From assembly GCA_002419135.1 (NCBI GenBank), contig DIFM01000027.1, forward strand, positions 1 to 55,446: DNA of 55,446 nt. The letters run 5' to 3'. A program made the position numbers and the translations under genes. Below are positions 41,287-51,279 of this stretch, piece after piece. The notes beneath the pieces were generated by a model that did no database searches, was not told where the DNA came from, and worked only from the letters and a program-made list of their open reading frames with translations. The stretch's first letter is position 1, and each line of letters begins with the position of its first letter. Source of the stretch: Dehalococcoidia bacterium UBA5748. GTDB lineage: Bacteria > Chloroflexota > Dehalococcoidia > Dehalococcoidales > UBA5627.

Positions 41287-42552
41287 TTGTATCAGAAAAC
41301 GGTACTTGATAACGGATTAAGAATTGTGACGAAAAGTATGCCGCAGACCAATTCGGTTTCCATGTGTATATTCATCGGAGTCGGTTCGCGGTATGAGAAA
41401 GAAAAAACTGCCGGCATCTCTCATTTTATAGAACATCTTATTTTCAGAGGTACCGAAAAAAGACCCGAAACCAGGTTGATTTCGGAAGCCATAGAGGGTG
41501 TGGGAGGCGTTCTTAACGGGGGAACAGATAAAGAACTGACTGTTTACTGGTGTAAAGTGCCTGCCGCCCACTTTTCGGTTGCCGTGGATGTGCTTTCCGA
41601 TATACTGCTAAATGCGCGCTTCGACCCGGCAGATATGGAAAAAGAGCGCCAGATTATTATGGAAGAAATAAAAATGACAAATGACGCCCCTGACCAGAGG
41701 GTAAACCACCTGATAGACCGGTCCTTATGGTACGGCAGTCCGCTGGCAAGGGATGTTGCCGGAACAAAAAAAACGGTATCGGCAATCACGCGCGATGATA
41801 TACTGGCATTTAAACAATTAAGCTATCTTCCATCCAATGCCGTGCTGTCAGTTGCCGGTAATATCAGTCACCAACAGGTTATCGAGGCTGTAAACGCTTG
41901 TCTCGGAAGCTGGGAGAACAGGCGTCACTTCCACAAGTATAGAGCTTATAAGTTAAAGCAATGCCCGCCGGTAAAAATAGAAAAAAGGAAGATTGAGCAG
42001 GCACACCTTTGTTTAGCTTTGCCGGGTTTATCGAGGTTTCATCCAAAAAGATATCATCTTGACGTATTGAATATCATATTGGGTGAAGGCATGAGCAGTC
42101 GTCTTTTCAACGAAGTTCGGGATAAGTTGGGGCTGGCATATACCATTGCCAGTTATGCCGAGCATCTTTCCGATACCGGCTCTTTAGTCGTCTATGCCGG
42201 AGTTGAGCCTAAAAAATTATCGACAGCTATTAAGGTGATTACAGAACAGATGGCCTTTTTTAAGCATGAGAAGGTTTCACCGGAAGAGTTGGCAAAAGCA
42301 AAAGAGATGGCTAAAGGAAGGCTGCTTTTAAGAATGGAGGAAAATCGCAATGTTGCCAGCTGGCTGGGGACACAGGAGATTCTCAATAACAGGATACTGA
42401 CAATAGATGATGTAGTCGCCATTATAGACGCGGTTACAGCAAAAGACATCAAGGAGATTGCAGGAGAACTGATGATATCCGAAATGTTGAAATTGGCGGT
42501 GGTCGGGCCTGTCAACAGGGACGAACCGCTGGAAGATTTGCTCCGTTTGTAG
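41287..42552 (+). CDS. M16 family zinc peptidase
   Basis: 421 residues, single-chain M16 (PqqL/mitochondrial-processing-peptidase-like) enzyme. The inverted zinc motif HxxEH is seen as HFIEHLIFRGT, and the third ligand Glu lies about 76 residues later in the MEEIKM region. It has both an active N-terminal and an inactive C-terminal half. The start is TTG 41287 behind AAAGGGGGT. It probably degrades small peptides; no signal peptide is seen. The gap before it (41012-41286) shows no feature I can support. Confidence 0.9.
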   Translation: MYQKTVLDNGLRIVTKSMPQTNSVSMCIFIGVGSRYEKEKTAGISHFIEHLIFRGTEKRPETRLISEAIEGVGGVLNGGTDKELTVYWCKVPAAHFSVAVDVLSDILLNARFDPADMEKERQIIMEEIKMTNDAPDQRVNHLIDRSLWYGSPLARDVAGTKKTVSAITRDDILAFKQLSYLPSNAVLSVAGNISHQQVIEAVNACLGSWENRRHFHKYRAYKLKQCPPVKIEKRKIEQAHLCLALPGLSRFHPKRYHLDVLNIILGEGMSSRLFNEVRDKLGLAYTIASYAEHLSDTGSLVVYAGVEPKKLSTAIKVITEQMAFFKHEKVSPEELAKAKEMAKGRLLLRMEENRNVASWLGTQEILNNRILTIDDVVAIIDAVTAKDIKEIAGELMISEMLKLAVVGPVNRDEPLEDLLRL

Positions 42553-42614
42553 TAATTAACAGTTGTCGATAGCAGCAGCAGTTCAAATCGCAACAAAACT
42601 ACAGGGATAATACA

Positions 42615-42646
42615 AAACGGGCGTGGTATTTACACCACGCCCGTTT
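42615..42646. terminator. Bidirectional terminator between M16 gene and groEL
   Basis: AAACGGGCGTGGT and ACCACGCCCGTTT form a perfect 13-bp stem around six bases. Flanking T/A tracts allow it to end both the plus-strand M16 transcript and the minus-strand groES-groEL transcript. Confidence 0.85.
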
Positions 42647-42685
42647 AATGTTTTGTCTATATCTTGTCTAATCTCTGTCCGGAGC

Positions 42686-44317
42686 TTAGTACATACCGCC
42701 CATGCCGCCCATTCCATCCATACCGCCGCCCATCTGAGGCTTTTCTTTCTCGGGGATATCGGCAATCAGTGATTCGGTTACCAGTACCATATTGGCGATA
42801 CTGGTGGCATTGGTGATAGCCGAACGAACGACTTTGGTCGGGTCGATGATTCCCATCTCAACCATGTTGCCGAACTTATCGGATTCGGCGTTGTAGCCGA
42901 CACCAACGGGGCTTTTCTTGACCTGGTCGGCAATCACGGCGCCGTCTTTTCCGGCATTATTGGCAATCAGGCGAATCGGTTCTTCAACCGCTTTTTTGAT
43001 AATATTGACACCGGTCATCTCGTCGCCCTCGAGATTCAAGTTTTCGAGAGCTTTTAATGAATTCAGTAAGCTGACACCGCCGCCGGGGAGTATGCCTTCT
43101 TCAACAGCTGCTTTGGTGGCTGCCAGGGCATCCTCTACGCGATGCTTCTTCTCTTTCATCTCGGTTTCGGTAGCGGCGCCGACTTTAATAACGGCGACAC
43201 CACCCGCAAGCCTTGCCATTCTCTCCTGCAGTTTTTCCTTATCGAACTCGGAATCGGTTTCTTCAATCTGAACCTTGAGCTGCTTAATTCTATCCTGGAT
43301 ATCTTTGCTCTCTCCCTTGCCTTCGACAATGGTGGTGTGGTCTTTATCACAGGTAACGCGACGCGCTCTGCCGAGGTCGGCGGGTTCGACCGAATCCAGT
43401 TTGCGGCCGATATCTTCGGTAATCAGGGTGCCGCCGGTAAGAACGGCAATATCCTGTAGCATAGCCTTGCGTCTGTCGCCGAAGCCGGGGGCTTTAACAG
43501 CCAGTACATTCAAGGTGCCGCGTAGTTTATTAAGTACCAACGTTGCCAGCGCTTCACCTTCGATGTCCTCAGCGATAATCAGCAGGTTTTTGGTAACCTG
43601 TAAAATCTTTTCCAAAGAGGGCAGAATATCTGCAATAGCGGTGATTTTCTTATCGGTAATCAGTATATACGGGTCTTCCAGAACAGCTTCCATTCTGGCG
43701 GTATCGGTTACCATGTAAGCACTGAGGTAACCCCTGTCGAACTGCATACCTTCAACGATTTCGGTTTCGAATGCGGTTCCCTTGGATTCTTCGATGGTAA
43801 TAACGCCGTCCTTGCCAACCTTTTCCATTACGTCGGCAATAAGGTTGCCGATATTGGTATCCTTGGCTGTAATTGTGGCTACCTGTACGATTTGTTCTCT
43901 ACCGTTTACAGGAGTGGAAACATCGCTAAGATTCTGCAAAATAACGGCAGTCGCTTTTTCGATGCCTCTCTTAATAGCCAGCGGTTCGGCTCCGGCAGCG
44001 ATATTTTTGAAACCCTCATTGATAATGGTTGATGCAAGTATGGTGGATGTGGTAGTTCCGTCACCGCAGGCATCATTGGTTTTGCTGGCGGCTTCTTTTA
44101 CCATTTGAACGCCCATATTCTCGAATGGATCAGGGAGTTCGATTTCCTTGGCGATGTTGACGCCGTCATCGATTACCAGGGGAGCGCCCCATTTCTTCTC
44201 GATGGCTACCGGTCTGCCCTTGGGGCCGAGTGTTACTTTTACTGCATTAGCCAGGGCGTCGATACCTTTCTTTAAGGAATGCCTGGCTTCTTCTCCATAT
44301 ATTATCTGTTTTGCCAT
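42686..44317 (-). CDS. groL: Chaperonin GroEL
   Basis: Large chaperonin subunit of 543 residues that folds proteins in an ATP-driven double ring with GroES. The nucleotide motif DGTTT (in NDACGDGTTTSTIL), the GGG hinge region (ILPGGGVSLL) and a Gly/Met-rich tail (GGMDGMGGMGGMY) are all present. It is the second gene behind groES, 62 nt away, and shares its CIRCE-like operator. Confidence 0.98.
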   Translation of the reverse strand: MAKQIIYGEEARHSLKKGIDALANAVKVTLGPKGRPVAIEKKWGAPLVIDDGVNIAKEIELPDPFENMGVQMVKEAASKTNDACGDGTTTSTILASTIINEGFKNIAAGAEPLAIKRGIEKATAVILQNLSDVSTPVNGREQIVQVATITAKDTNIGNLIADVMEKVGKDGVITIEESKGTAFETEIVEGMQFDRGYLSAYMVTDTARMEAVLEDPYILITDKKITAIADILPSLEKILQVTKNLLIIAEDIEGEALATLVLNKLRGTLNVLAVKAPGFGDRRKAMLQDIAVLTGGTLITEDIGRKLDSVEPADLGRARRVTCDKDHTTIVEGKGESKDIQDRIKQLKVQIEETDSEFDKEKLQERMARLAGGVAVIKVGAATETEMKEKKHRVEDALAATKAAVEEGILPGGGVSLLNSLKALENLNLEGDEMTGVNIIKKAVEEPIRLIANNAGKDGAVIADQVKKSPVGVGYNAESDKFGNMVEMGIIDPTKVVRSAITNATSIANMVLVTESLIADIPEKEKPQMGGGMDGMGGMGGMY

Positions 44318-44379
44318 ATTTTTTTTCTCCTATATTTAACTTAAAATATTTCGTGACTTATCTTATTATAACTGTCTGC

Positions 44380-44673
44380 CTAGCATTTCTTTGCCAGAAT
44401 CTGGCTCTCGTTCAATATCATGTACTCTTGTCCGTCGATTTTAAATTCGGTCCCGCCGTATTTGGCGTAAACAACGATATCGCCGACCTTGACATCCATG
44501 GCGATTCTCTTGCCGTCTTCGGTCATCTTACCGGGACCGGCAGCTACGATTTCGCCTTCCATCGGTCTTTCCTTTGCGGTATCGGGCAGGACGATTCCCC
44601 CTTTGGTCATCTCCTCTCTCTCAATCGGTTTGACGACCACCCGGTCAGCTAACGGTTGTAATGTAATTGCCAT
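44380..44673 (-). CDS. groS: Co-chaperonin GroES
   Basis: 97 residues, the ring-capping partner of GroEL. Landmarks are LQPLADRVVVKPIEREEMTKGG near the start (mobile loop region, quoted by its key residues RVVVKP and TKGG) and VGDIVVYAKYGGTEF. A GGAGGAG ribosome-binding site lies 5 nt before the start. First gene of the groES-groEL operon. Confidence 0.97.
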   Translation of the reverse strand: MAITLQPLADRVVVKPIEREEMTKGGIVLPDTAKERPMEGEIVAAGPGKMTEDGKRIAMDVKVGDIVVYAKYGGTEFKIDGQEYMILNESQILAKKC

Positions 44674-44722
44674 TCATACTCCTCCTTTTTCGTTTATTAA
44701 CTTGACAATATTTTTCAAAGCA

Positions 44723-44749
44723 TTAGCAATCTCAATGGGAGACTGCTAA
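44723..44749 (-). promoter_or_regulatory. CIRCE-like heat-shock operator (HrcA site)
   Basis: TTAGCAATC-N9-GACTGCTAA, an inverted repeat of two 9-bp arms with one mismatch and exactly 9 bp spacing, 49 nt before groES. The CIRCE consensus is TTAGCACTC-N9-GAGTGCTAA; two to three positions differ. HrcA repression of the operon is inferred; hrcA is not in the window. Confidence 0.75.
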
Positions 44750-44918
44750 CTTACATATAATAAAACAAATAAATATTTTCTGCAAGTATCTGATGACAGA
44801 AAATTAAATATGTAGGGAATACCGGAGGAAAAAAATATTTTTATTGCTTTTACTTTTTACGCCGCACTCTTTATATCTCGTAAAAGCTGCCTTATCGTTG
44901 TGAAAAATGTCTTGTAAA

Positions 44919-45911
44919 TCAAATTAATTTTAATCCCGGGACGACGTCAACATCAAGTGCACTTATCTTCCCGCTTATAAGGCGGAAGTAGCCGCAGGAA
45001 GCTACCATAGCGGCGTTATCGGTGCAGAATACCGGTTTTGGGATAAGTACCGGAACGTGTGATTTCTCGGCTATGCGTCTGCGAAGCATTCGATTGGAGG
45101 CAACCCCTCCGGAAAGCAGTATTTGCCTTACATCGTTTTGCAGGGCTGCTTCAATGGCTTTTCCCACCAGCACATCGACCACCGCTTTTTGAAAACTGGC
45201 TGCCATGTCGGCAATGTTATCCCTGTCGATTTTTCCTTCCTCGCTCAGCTTCTGCAGATAGGTTTTTATACCGCTGAAACTGAAATCGTTGGTGCCTTTG
45301 ATCCAGGAATGGGGAAGGTCGATACAGGGGTCGCCGTTTTCTGCCGCTTTGTCAATGGCAGGGCCTCCCGGATATCCCAGCCCCATTATACGGGCTGCCT
45401 TGTCAAAGGCTTCTCCGGCGGCGTCATCACGGGTTCTGCCCAGCATTTTATAATCTCCGTGTCCTCTCATAAGAACCAGGTCACTGTGTCCACCGGAGAC
45501 AATCAAGCACAGGAGCGGGAATTCAGGTTCGTTTTCTCCCAGCCAGTTGGCGTACATATGAGCTTCCAGGTGGTTGACAGCAATAAGCGGCAACCCTTTG
45601 ACAGCCGCCAGGGCTTTGGCTGCGCTGGCGCCTACCAATAATGAGCCTGCCAGCCCGGGTCCGACAGTAACGGCAATGCCGTCTAAATCATCCCAGCCGG
45701 TTTCGGCATCATCCATTGCTTTTCGGATAACGGGAATAATTGAGAGAATGTGCTGTCTTGATGCCACTTCGGGAACGACTCCGCCGTAGCGGGCGTGGAT
45801 TTCCACCTGTGAGGCGATTTCATTCGAAAGCACAATAGTTCCGTCTCCCACTATGGCGGCGGCCGTTTCGTCGCAGGAAGATTCTATTCCGAGTATTTTC
45901 ATAACAGTCAA
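44919..45911 (-). CDS. tsaD: tRNA N6-adenosine threonylcarbamoyltransferase TsaD
   Basis: 330 residues. Transfers threonylcarbamoyl to A37 of ANN-decoding tRNAs, with TsaB/TsaE/TsaC elsewhere. Family landmarks: GIESSCDETAAAIV at the N-terminus, the metal motif NHLEAHMYANW, IVSGGHSDLVLM and LSGGVASN. Translation probably begins at ATG 45902 (MKILGIESSCDE), three codons after an upstream ATG. Confidence 0.97.
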   Translation of the reverse strand: MTVMKILGIESSCDETAAAIVGDGTIVLSNEIASQVEIHARYGGVVPEVASRQHILSIIPVIRKAMDDAETGWDDLDGIAVTVGPGLAGSLLVGASAAKALAAVKGLPLIAVNHLEAHMYANWLGENEPEFPLLCLIVSGGHSDLVLMRGHGDYKMLGRTRDDAAGEAFDKAARIMGLGYPGGPAIDKAAENGDPCIDLPHSWIKGTNDFSFSGIKTYLQKLSEEGKIDRDNIADMAASFQKAVVDVLVGKAIEAALQNDVRQILLSGGVASNRMLRRRIAEKSHVPVLIPKPVFCTDNAAMVASCGYFRLISGKISALDVDVVPGLKLI

Positions 45912-46059
45912 TTATAGCATACCGGTTTGATATTTAAGAGTTGATATTTTTGACACTCGTATCTGCCGATGTTATTATTGTTATGTTATACGTTGGAAAA
46001 GTAACATTAAAAACCGAATATGTTAATTACGTATGAATTTCAAATAAGGTGAGGGGAAA

Positions 46060-47349
46060 ATGTCTGTCGAAGCATGGTATTTAGTGCTTCTCGTAATTTG
46101 TTTTATTTTATCCGCTTTTTTTTCAAGTTCGGAAACCGCATTTACATCTCTGGAGAGATTCCGCCTGCAGCACATGGTGGAAACCAATGTCGGGGGCGCC
46201 AAAAAGGTAGCCCGGTTACTGGAGAAACCGGAGAGGTTCTTATCGACCATTCTTTTGGGAAATAATCTGGTTAATGTAGCCGCTACCGCTATTGCTACTA
46301 CACTGGCAATATCGATGTGGGGACAGGAAAGCGGCGTGATTATCGCTACGGTAGGCATGACTATAATCCTGCTGATATTCGGTGAAACTACTCCGAAAAC
46401 ATTTGCCAAGATGCATCCGGAACGCATATCCACTTTATTCGTCAGGCCTGTGGAATGGTTGAGCTGGCTATTTTATCCGGTGGTTTTTATTCTTAGCTGG
46501 ATTGCTTCAGCCTTAATCCGTATAATCGGCGGCAAAACTGTTCCCAAGACGCTGGTCAGCACGGATGAAATACGCACTATGATAACTGTCGGTCACCAGG
46601 AAGGTTCAGTGGAAGAAGCCGAGGCCGACCTGCTGCATGCCGTATTCGAATTCGGAGATAATCCGGTAAGCGAAGTGCTGGTTCCCAGGCTGGAGGTGGT
46701 CGGAGTGGAAAAAGGTAAAACAATATCCGAATTTTTAGCCATCTATGCTGAAAACCCGATGTCGCGATTCCCTGTTTTTGTAGAAAATATGGACAATATT
46801 GTGGGAATACTTTCCATAAAGGATGTTTTGATGGCGCAGGCTAAGGGTACGGTTACTCCGGAGAGCCTTATAGATGACCTGATTCGTCCGGCTTATTTTG
46901 TTCCCGAGTCGAAACCGATAGATGAATTATTTGCCGAGATGCGCGACAGGAATTACCGTATGAGTATCATAGTAGATGAGTACGGCGGAACCGCCGGTAT
47001 TGTTTCTTTGAGCCGTTTGATGGAAGAAATAGTGGGCCCTGTCGGGGACGAGTTGGCGGCGGCGGAGAAGGAATTCGAATCCATCGATGAAAACACCTTT
47101 CAGATAGACGGCACGATGCGTATCGAAGAAGCCAACGAGGAGATGGGGCTGGGATTGCCGGAGGGTGAGTATGAAACGGTTGCCGGTTTTATCCTGCATC
47201 TGTTAGGCCGTATTCCGAAACAGGGCAGGCAAATCAAATATGAGGACCTCAAGATAGTCATTACCCGTATGAAAGGCCATAAAATCGAAGAGATAATGGT
47301 AACCAGGGATAAGAAGAAGGAAGATGAACCGGCTTCGGGTAAGGTTTAG
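46060..47349 (+). CDS. CNNM/CorC (HlyC family) transporter-associated protein
   Basis: 429 residues. Order: DUF21 membrane domain with four helices (about 5-175), a pair of CBS domains (about 195-320) and a C-terminal CorC_HlyC domain (about 340-420). Such proteins are linked to Mg2+ or Co2+ efflux; the old label haemolysin is misleading. It has a GGTGAGG ribosome-binding site and overlaps the DUF2344 gene by 26 nt. Confidence 0.92.
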   Translation: MSVEAWYLVLLVICFILSAFFSSSETAFTSLERFRLQHMVETNVGGAKKVARLLEKPERFLSTILLGNNLVNVAATAIATTLAISMWGQESGVIIATVGMTIILLIFGETTPKTFAKMHPERISTLFVRPVEWLSWLFYPVVFILSWIASALIRIIGGKTVPKTLVSTDEIRTMITVGHQEGSVEEAEADLLHAVFEFGDNPVSEVLVPRLEVVGVEKGKTISEFLAIYAENPMSRFPVFVENMDNIVGILSIKDVLMAQAKGTVTPESLIDDLIRPAYFVPESKPIDELFAEMRDRNYRMSIIVDEYGGTAGIVSLSRLMEEIVGPVGDELAAAEKEFESIDENTFQIDGTMRIEEANEEMGLGLPEGEYETVAGFILHLLGRIPKQGRQIKYEDLKIVITRMKGHKIEEIMVTRDKKKEDEPASGKV

Positions 47350-47968
47350 AAGAGGCTCTGAGGTTAAATATATATCCCACCTTGATATTATCAGGGTATG
47401 GGTGAGGGCTTTTCGTCGTGCCGGTATCGAACCGGCTTATTCCGAAGGATTCAATCCCCACCCGCGCATTTCGCTGGCGGCGCCGCTGGCCACCGGTGTT
47501 ACCAGCGATGCCGAGTTGATGGACATTTACATCAACGATAGCGTATCCCCGCACAATTTTACCGCTGCGGTTAACAGGCAGATGCCCGCCGGTATGGAAA
47601 TTCTGAATACATATCAGGTCGATAGCGGATTGCCGTCTTTACAGGCTCAGGTTACCGCTGCAGAATATAGCGTTCAAGTAGCTGTAGAAGGCAGAGAGGA
47701 TAGCCTTAGACAGGCGTTGACAGACATGCTCTCAAAAGATCAGATTCCATGGCAGCACGTGCGAGATACCGGAATAAAATGCTATGACCTGAGGGCTTTA
47801 ATCGAAGACTTGTGGCTTGAAAATTGCAGTCAAAATATCGCCGTGGTCGGAATGAGATTGGCGTGTGACAATCGAGGTTCGGGCAGGCCGGAGCAGGTTA
47901 TCAAAGCGCTTGGTTTCGAACGTCCTCTTTCGGTTCATCGAACCAGATTGATTTTAAAAACGAGTTGA
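47324..47968 (+). CDS. DUF2344 (radical SAM-associated) protein
   Basis: 214 residues. The N-terminal stretch KYISHLDIIRVWVRAFRRAG and SEGFNPHPRISLAAPL fit the TIGR03936/DUF2344 family, which is usually fused to or encoded next to a TIGR03960-type radical SAM protein. That partner gene is not in the window. The 26-nt overlap with the CNNM gene implies coupling. Function unknown; a tRNA- or RNA-modification link has been suggested from context in other genomes. Confidence 0.85.
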   Translation: MNRLRVRFRRGSEVKYISHLDIIRVWVRAFRRAGIEPAYSEGFNPHPRISLAAPLATGVTSDAELMDIYINDSVSPHNFTAAVNRQMPAGMEILNTYQVDSGLPSLQAQVTAAEYSVQVAVEGREDSLRQALTDMLSKDQIPWQHVRDTGIKCYDLRALIEDLWLENCSQNIAVVGMRLACDNRGSGRPEQVIKALGFERPLSVHRTRLILKTS

Positions 47969-47971
47969 CCG

Positions 47972-49135
47972 TTGGATAATTCCAGTATGCCCCAAAAACT
48001 GTCAAGTCCTGTCATACCGGCAAACAGGCAGTTAAAGGCCAACCGCTTTGCCCGTATCAGCCGGCGCTTGTCTTTTTTTAAAGCGTTATTGTTTACTGCT
48101 TTATTAATCTTGCTTACATTCAGCGGCTTCTCATCAAAAATAATAATATATCTGGATTTACCACTGATTACGTCCGCGATCGTCTATGCCCTCATACTGA
48201 CTGTAGCCTACCTGGTACTTGTTACTCCATTGGATACTTATAAAGGGTTTGTACTGGCGCGGCGTTACGGTTTGTCTACCCAAAGTTTCGGGAATTGGCT
48301 GGGAGGGTATATTCAATCCGTACTTTTGGTGTCAATACTTGTCATAGCGGTTGTTGTTGCTGTTTACTGGGCGATTTCTGTTCTGCCTGAAATATGGTGG
48401 CTTTTAGTTTGGGGAATACTAATGGTTGTCAGTCTGCTACTGAATCTACTGTTACCGGGAATTATTATTCCGAGGTTTTATGAAACACGACCACTCGATG
48501 ATGAGGATTTGAGGCAGAGGTTCTATGCCCTTGTGAAAAAAGCCGGGGTTTCTGTAAAAGGTATTTATACTATCAAATTTAGCAGCAAGCGGACTACTGC
48601 CAATGCGGCACTGGTAGGTATCGGCGGGAGCAAACGTATATTACTAAGCGATACGCTGCTTGCCGATTACCCGGTTGAAGAAATCGAGGCAGTTATAGCC
48701 CATGAACTGGGGCATCTGAAGAATCGCGACGGAGCAGGTATATTTTTATTTCAGGCTTTAATTATATTTGCCTGCCTGTGGATAACCGCTGTCTCTGTTG
48801 GTGATTTGGCAGTCCCTTTGGGATATAGCGGTATCGGAGATGTTGCCTTGCTGCCGCTTATGGCTCTGGTATTTGCTATAATCAACACTGTATTTACGCC
48901 GGTTTCCAATGCGGTGATGCGTAGTTTCGAGACGGCGGCTGATGATTTTGCCATCAGGCTGACGGGTAATCCGTCTGCTTATATTTCCATGATAACAAAG
49001 TTGATGCGGCAGAACCTCGCGGAGGTCAATCCGCCGTTGTGGGTGGAGTTTTTATTATATGACCACCCCGGATATTACAGGCGAATTTCTTATGCCAAAA
49101 GTTTTATGCGTGAGAAAACGGAAAACAGTGAATAA
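47972..49135 (+). CDS. M48 family membrane metallopeptidase
   Basis: 387 residues. Several membrane helices (about 35-55, 62-80, 105-130, 135-160) precede the peptidase domain with the zinc motif HELGHLKNRDG; two more helices follow, and the third ligand Glu is in SFETAADDFA. The layout resembles Ste24/CAAX-type M48A proteases. Start at TTG 47972, 3 nt behind DUF2344. Probably cleaves membrane or exported proteins. Confidence 0.9.
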   Translation: MDNSSMPQKLSSPVIPANRQLKANRFARISRRLSFFKALLFTALLILLTFSGFSSKIIIYLDLPLITSAIVYALILTVAYLVLVTPLDTYKGFVLARRYGLSTQSFGNWLGGYIQSVLLVSILVIAVVVAVYWAISVLPEIWWLLVWGILMVVSLLLNLLLPGIIIPRFYETRPLDDEDLRQRFYALVKKAGVSVKGIYTIKFSSKRTTANAALVGIGGSKRILLSDTLLADYPVEEIEAVIAHELGHLKNRDGAGIFLFQALIIFACLWITAVSVGDLAVPLGYSGIGDVALLPLMALVFAIINTVFTPVSNAVMRSFETAADDFAIRLTGNPSAYISMITKLMRQNLAEVNPPLWVEFLLYDHPGYYRRISYAKSFMREKTENSE

Positions 49136-49146
49136 GGGGTTGCTTT

Positions 49147-49788
49147 ATGTTAAAGATAATGCTTGTAAGGCACGGAGAAACAGATTGGAACAGGGTAAAA
49201 AGAGTGCAGGGCGGTTCCAGCGATACTCCCTTAAACGATATCGGCAAAGAGCAGGCGAAAGGTCTGGCTGCTTTGTTGGCAAAAGAGAAAATTAAAGCGA
49301 TATACTCCAGCCCCTTGCAGCGCGCCGTGGTAACGGCAAAAGAAATCGCTGATTTACATAACGTTAGCATTGAAATCAGTCATTCGCTGCGTGAAATAGA
49401 AGCGGGCGAACTGGAAGGAATTTTGTCTTCCGACCTCGGTAAAAGGTTCAGCGATTTCCTTTTCGATAGCGATAAAATGGTGAAAATCCCCAGCGGCGAA
49501 TCGCTTCCCGAAGTGCAAGAACGCGGCTGGGGTCTGATAAATAGACTTTCCGCCGAATATGATGAATGCACCATTGTCCTGGTCAGCCATTACTTTGTAA
49601 TACTCTCGCTAATCTGCAAGGTGTTGGATGTTCAGCTCCAGCAGATAAACCGCTTTCGTATGGATACCGGCAGCCTCAGCATAATTACGCTGGACGGCGA
49701 ATCACTCTGGCTTCAGGTTTTTAACGATACCGGATATATGAGCGACGAACTGCGCAAGGCTTGCTCATCGTATCCTCGCTCACTATAA
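49147..49788 (+). CDS. Histidine phosphatase family protein
   Basis: 213 residues of the phosphoglycerate-mutase-like branch. The catalytic His is in LVRHGETDWNRVKRVQGG and the second conserved His in VLVSHYFVI; SSPLQRAVVTA follows the usual pattern. Relatives dephosphorylate alpha-ribazole phosphate, sugar phosphates or other small molecules. Spacing to M48 is 11 nt and to tilS 10 nt. Confidence 0.88.
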   Translation: MLKIMLVRHGETDWNRVKRVQGGSSDTPLNDIGKEQAKGLAALLAKEKIKAIYSSPLQRAVVTAKEIADLHNVSIEISHSLREIEAGELEGILSSDLGKRFSDFLFDSDKMVKIPSGESLPEVQERGWGLINRLSAEYDECTIVLVSHYFVILSLICKVLDVQLQQINRFRMDTGSLSIITLDGESLWLQVFNDTGYMSDELRKACSSYPRSL

Positions 49789-49798
49789 TTAAACTGCT

Positions 49799-51223
49799 AT
49801 GGCTGTAAAAAATTTATCGATAGAGCAGAGGGTCTCCGGTTTTATCCTCGAAAACCGCTTGTTGTCAAGGGGTGATTGCGTTCTGATAGCTGTTTCCGGC
49901 GGGGCGGATTCCGTTTGCTTGCTGTATATAATGTTGCAACTGAAAGAGAAGCTGGATATCAGCCTGCACGTGGCTCACCTTGACCATCAACTACGAGGGG
50001 AGGAGTCTGAATCCGATGCGGTTTATGTTAGCCAGCTTGCACGCACTTTTGACATACCGGTGACATTGTCAAGGGCTGATGTCAACAGTTATCGTAAACA
50101 GCACAGATTATCATTGGAAGAAGCGGCCAGGGAAGTGCGTTACAACTTTCTGGCCCAAACTGCCGCTGCCGTCGGTGCTAAAACTATTGCTATCGGACAC
50201 ACGCTGGACGACCAGGTGGAAACAATCATGCTGCATATTATTCGGGGTAGCGGTATCGCCGGACTGGTCGGATTAAAAGCTAAAAGCAAGCGCTTGTTGA
50301 ACGGACATCAAGTTAACATAATCAGACCTCTGCTGGAAATAAGACGCGCGGAGACACTACAGTATTGCCTTGAAAATAATCTGGCAGCCAGGGATGACAG
50401 CACCAACCTGTTGCTTGCGCCGCTGCGAAACCGCATCAGGCACAGACTGCTTCCCGAGCTTCAAAAGTATAACTCGGGATTTGTCGAATCCCTGCTGCGC
50501 ACTTCTGCTATTGCTGCCGATGAAATCTCTTTTCTGGATGCCGAATTGGAAAAGGTTTGGGAATCGGTAGTAAAGGAACAGAATGACTCTGTAATATTAG
50601 ATAAAGATAAGTTCGATGCTCTGCCGAGTGCTCTGCAACGTCATCTGCTCAGAGCTGCTATTAAGAATCTGCTAGGCACGCTAAAAGATATCGAGGAGCG
50701 ACATATCGAGGAAATTATGGGCGTTTTGGCTAAACAGGCCGGCAAGTATATCAACCTGCCTTACGGGCTTATTTTTGCGGTAGAATACGGCAAATACCTG
50801 CTTGGCAGTGATACTAAAGCCCTATGTCCTTATCCGGAAATTATCGGCGAATTCGAAATTAAAATCCCCGGCGTCACCGCTATATTCGGCTGGTCGGTCG
50901 AAACGTCATTTTCAGAGCAGGTTATGGCGGATCAAAACGATAATCATTTTATCGCTTATCTTGATGCTGACAAATGCGGTACTAATCTTACTCTACGCAG
51001 TCGTATTGAAGGAGAACATTTTCAGCCGCTCGGTTTTGGTACTCCCAAACGGCTAAACCGCTTTATGATTGACCTGAAAATCCCGCAGGCGTGGCGGGAA
51101 CGCGTACCCCTGGTCTGCTGCGATGGACAAGTCGTCTGGGTGGTGGGCTACCGCATTGACGAAAGGTGCAAAGTTACCGCTGATACCATAAGTGTTTTGA
51201 AGTTAGAGTTCAGGCGGGTATAG
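49799..51223 (+). CDS. tilS: tRNA(Ile)-lysidine synthase TilS
   Basis: 474 residues. Converts C34 of the tRNA-Ile that reads AUA to lysidine with ATP and lysine. The PP-loop is VSGGADSVCLLY at about 33-44; the N-domain is followed by a linker and a TilS_C domain (about 390-470, LRSRIEGEHFQPLG). It is complete. Its 3' end lies next to the IS110 element, which did not disrupt it. Confidence 0.95.
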   Translation: MAVKNLSIEQRVSGFILENRLLSRGDCVLIAVSGGADSVCLLYIMLQLKEKLDISLHVAHLDHQLRGEESESDAVYVSQLARTFDIPVTLSRADVNSYRKQHRLSLEEAAREVRYNFLAQTAAAVGAKTIAIGHTLDDQVETIMLHIIRGSGIAGLVGLKAKSKRLLNGHQVNIIRPLLEIRRAETLQYCLENNLAARDDSTNLLLAPLRNRIRHRLLPELQKYNSGFVESLLRTSAIAADEISFLDAELEKVWESVVKEQNDSVILDKDKFDALPSALQRHLLRAAIKNLLGTLKDIEERHIEEIMGVLAKQAGKYINLPYGLIFAVEYGKYLLGSDTKALCPYPEIIGEFEIKIPGVTAIFGWSVETSFSEQVMADQNDNHFIAYLDADKCGTNLTLRSRIEGEHFQPLGFGTPKRLNRFMIDLKIPQAWRERVPLVCCDGQVVWVVGYRIDERCKVTADTISVLKLEFRRV

Positions 51224-51279
51224 TTTTTTTGGTTTTTATCACTCTTGGTTGCTTCCGCTCATGTCCTTCGACAAGCTCA

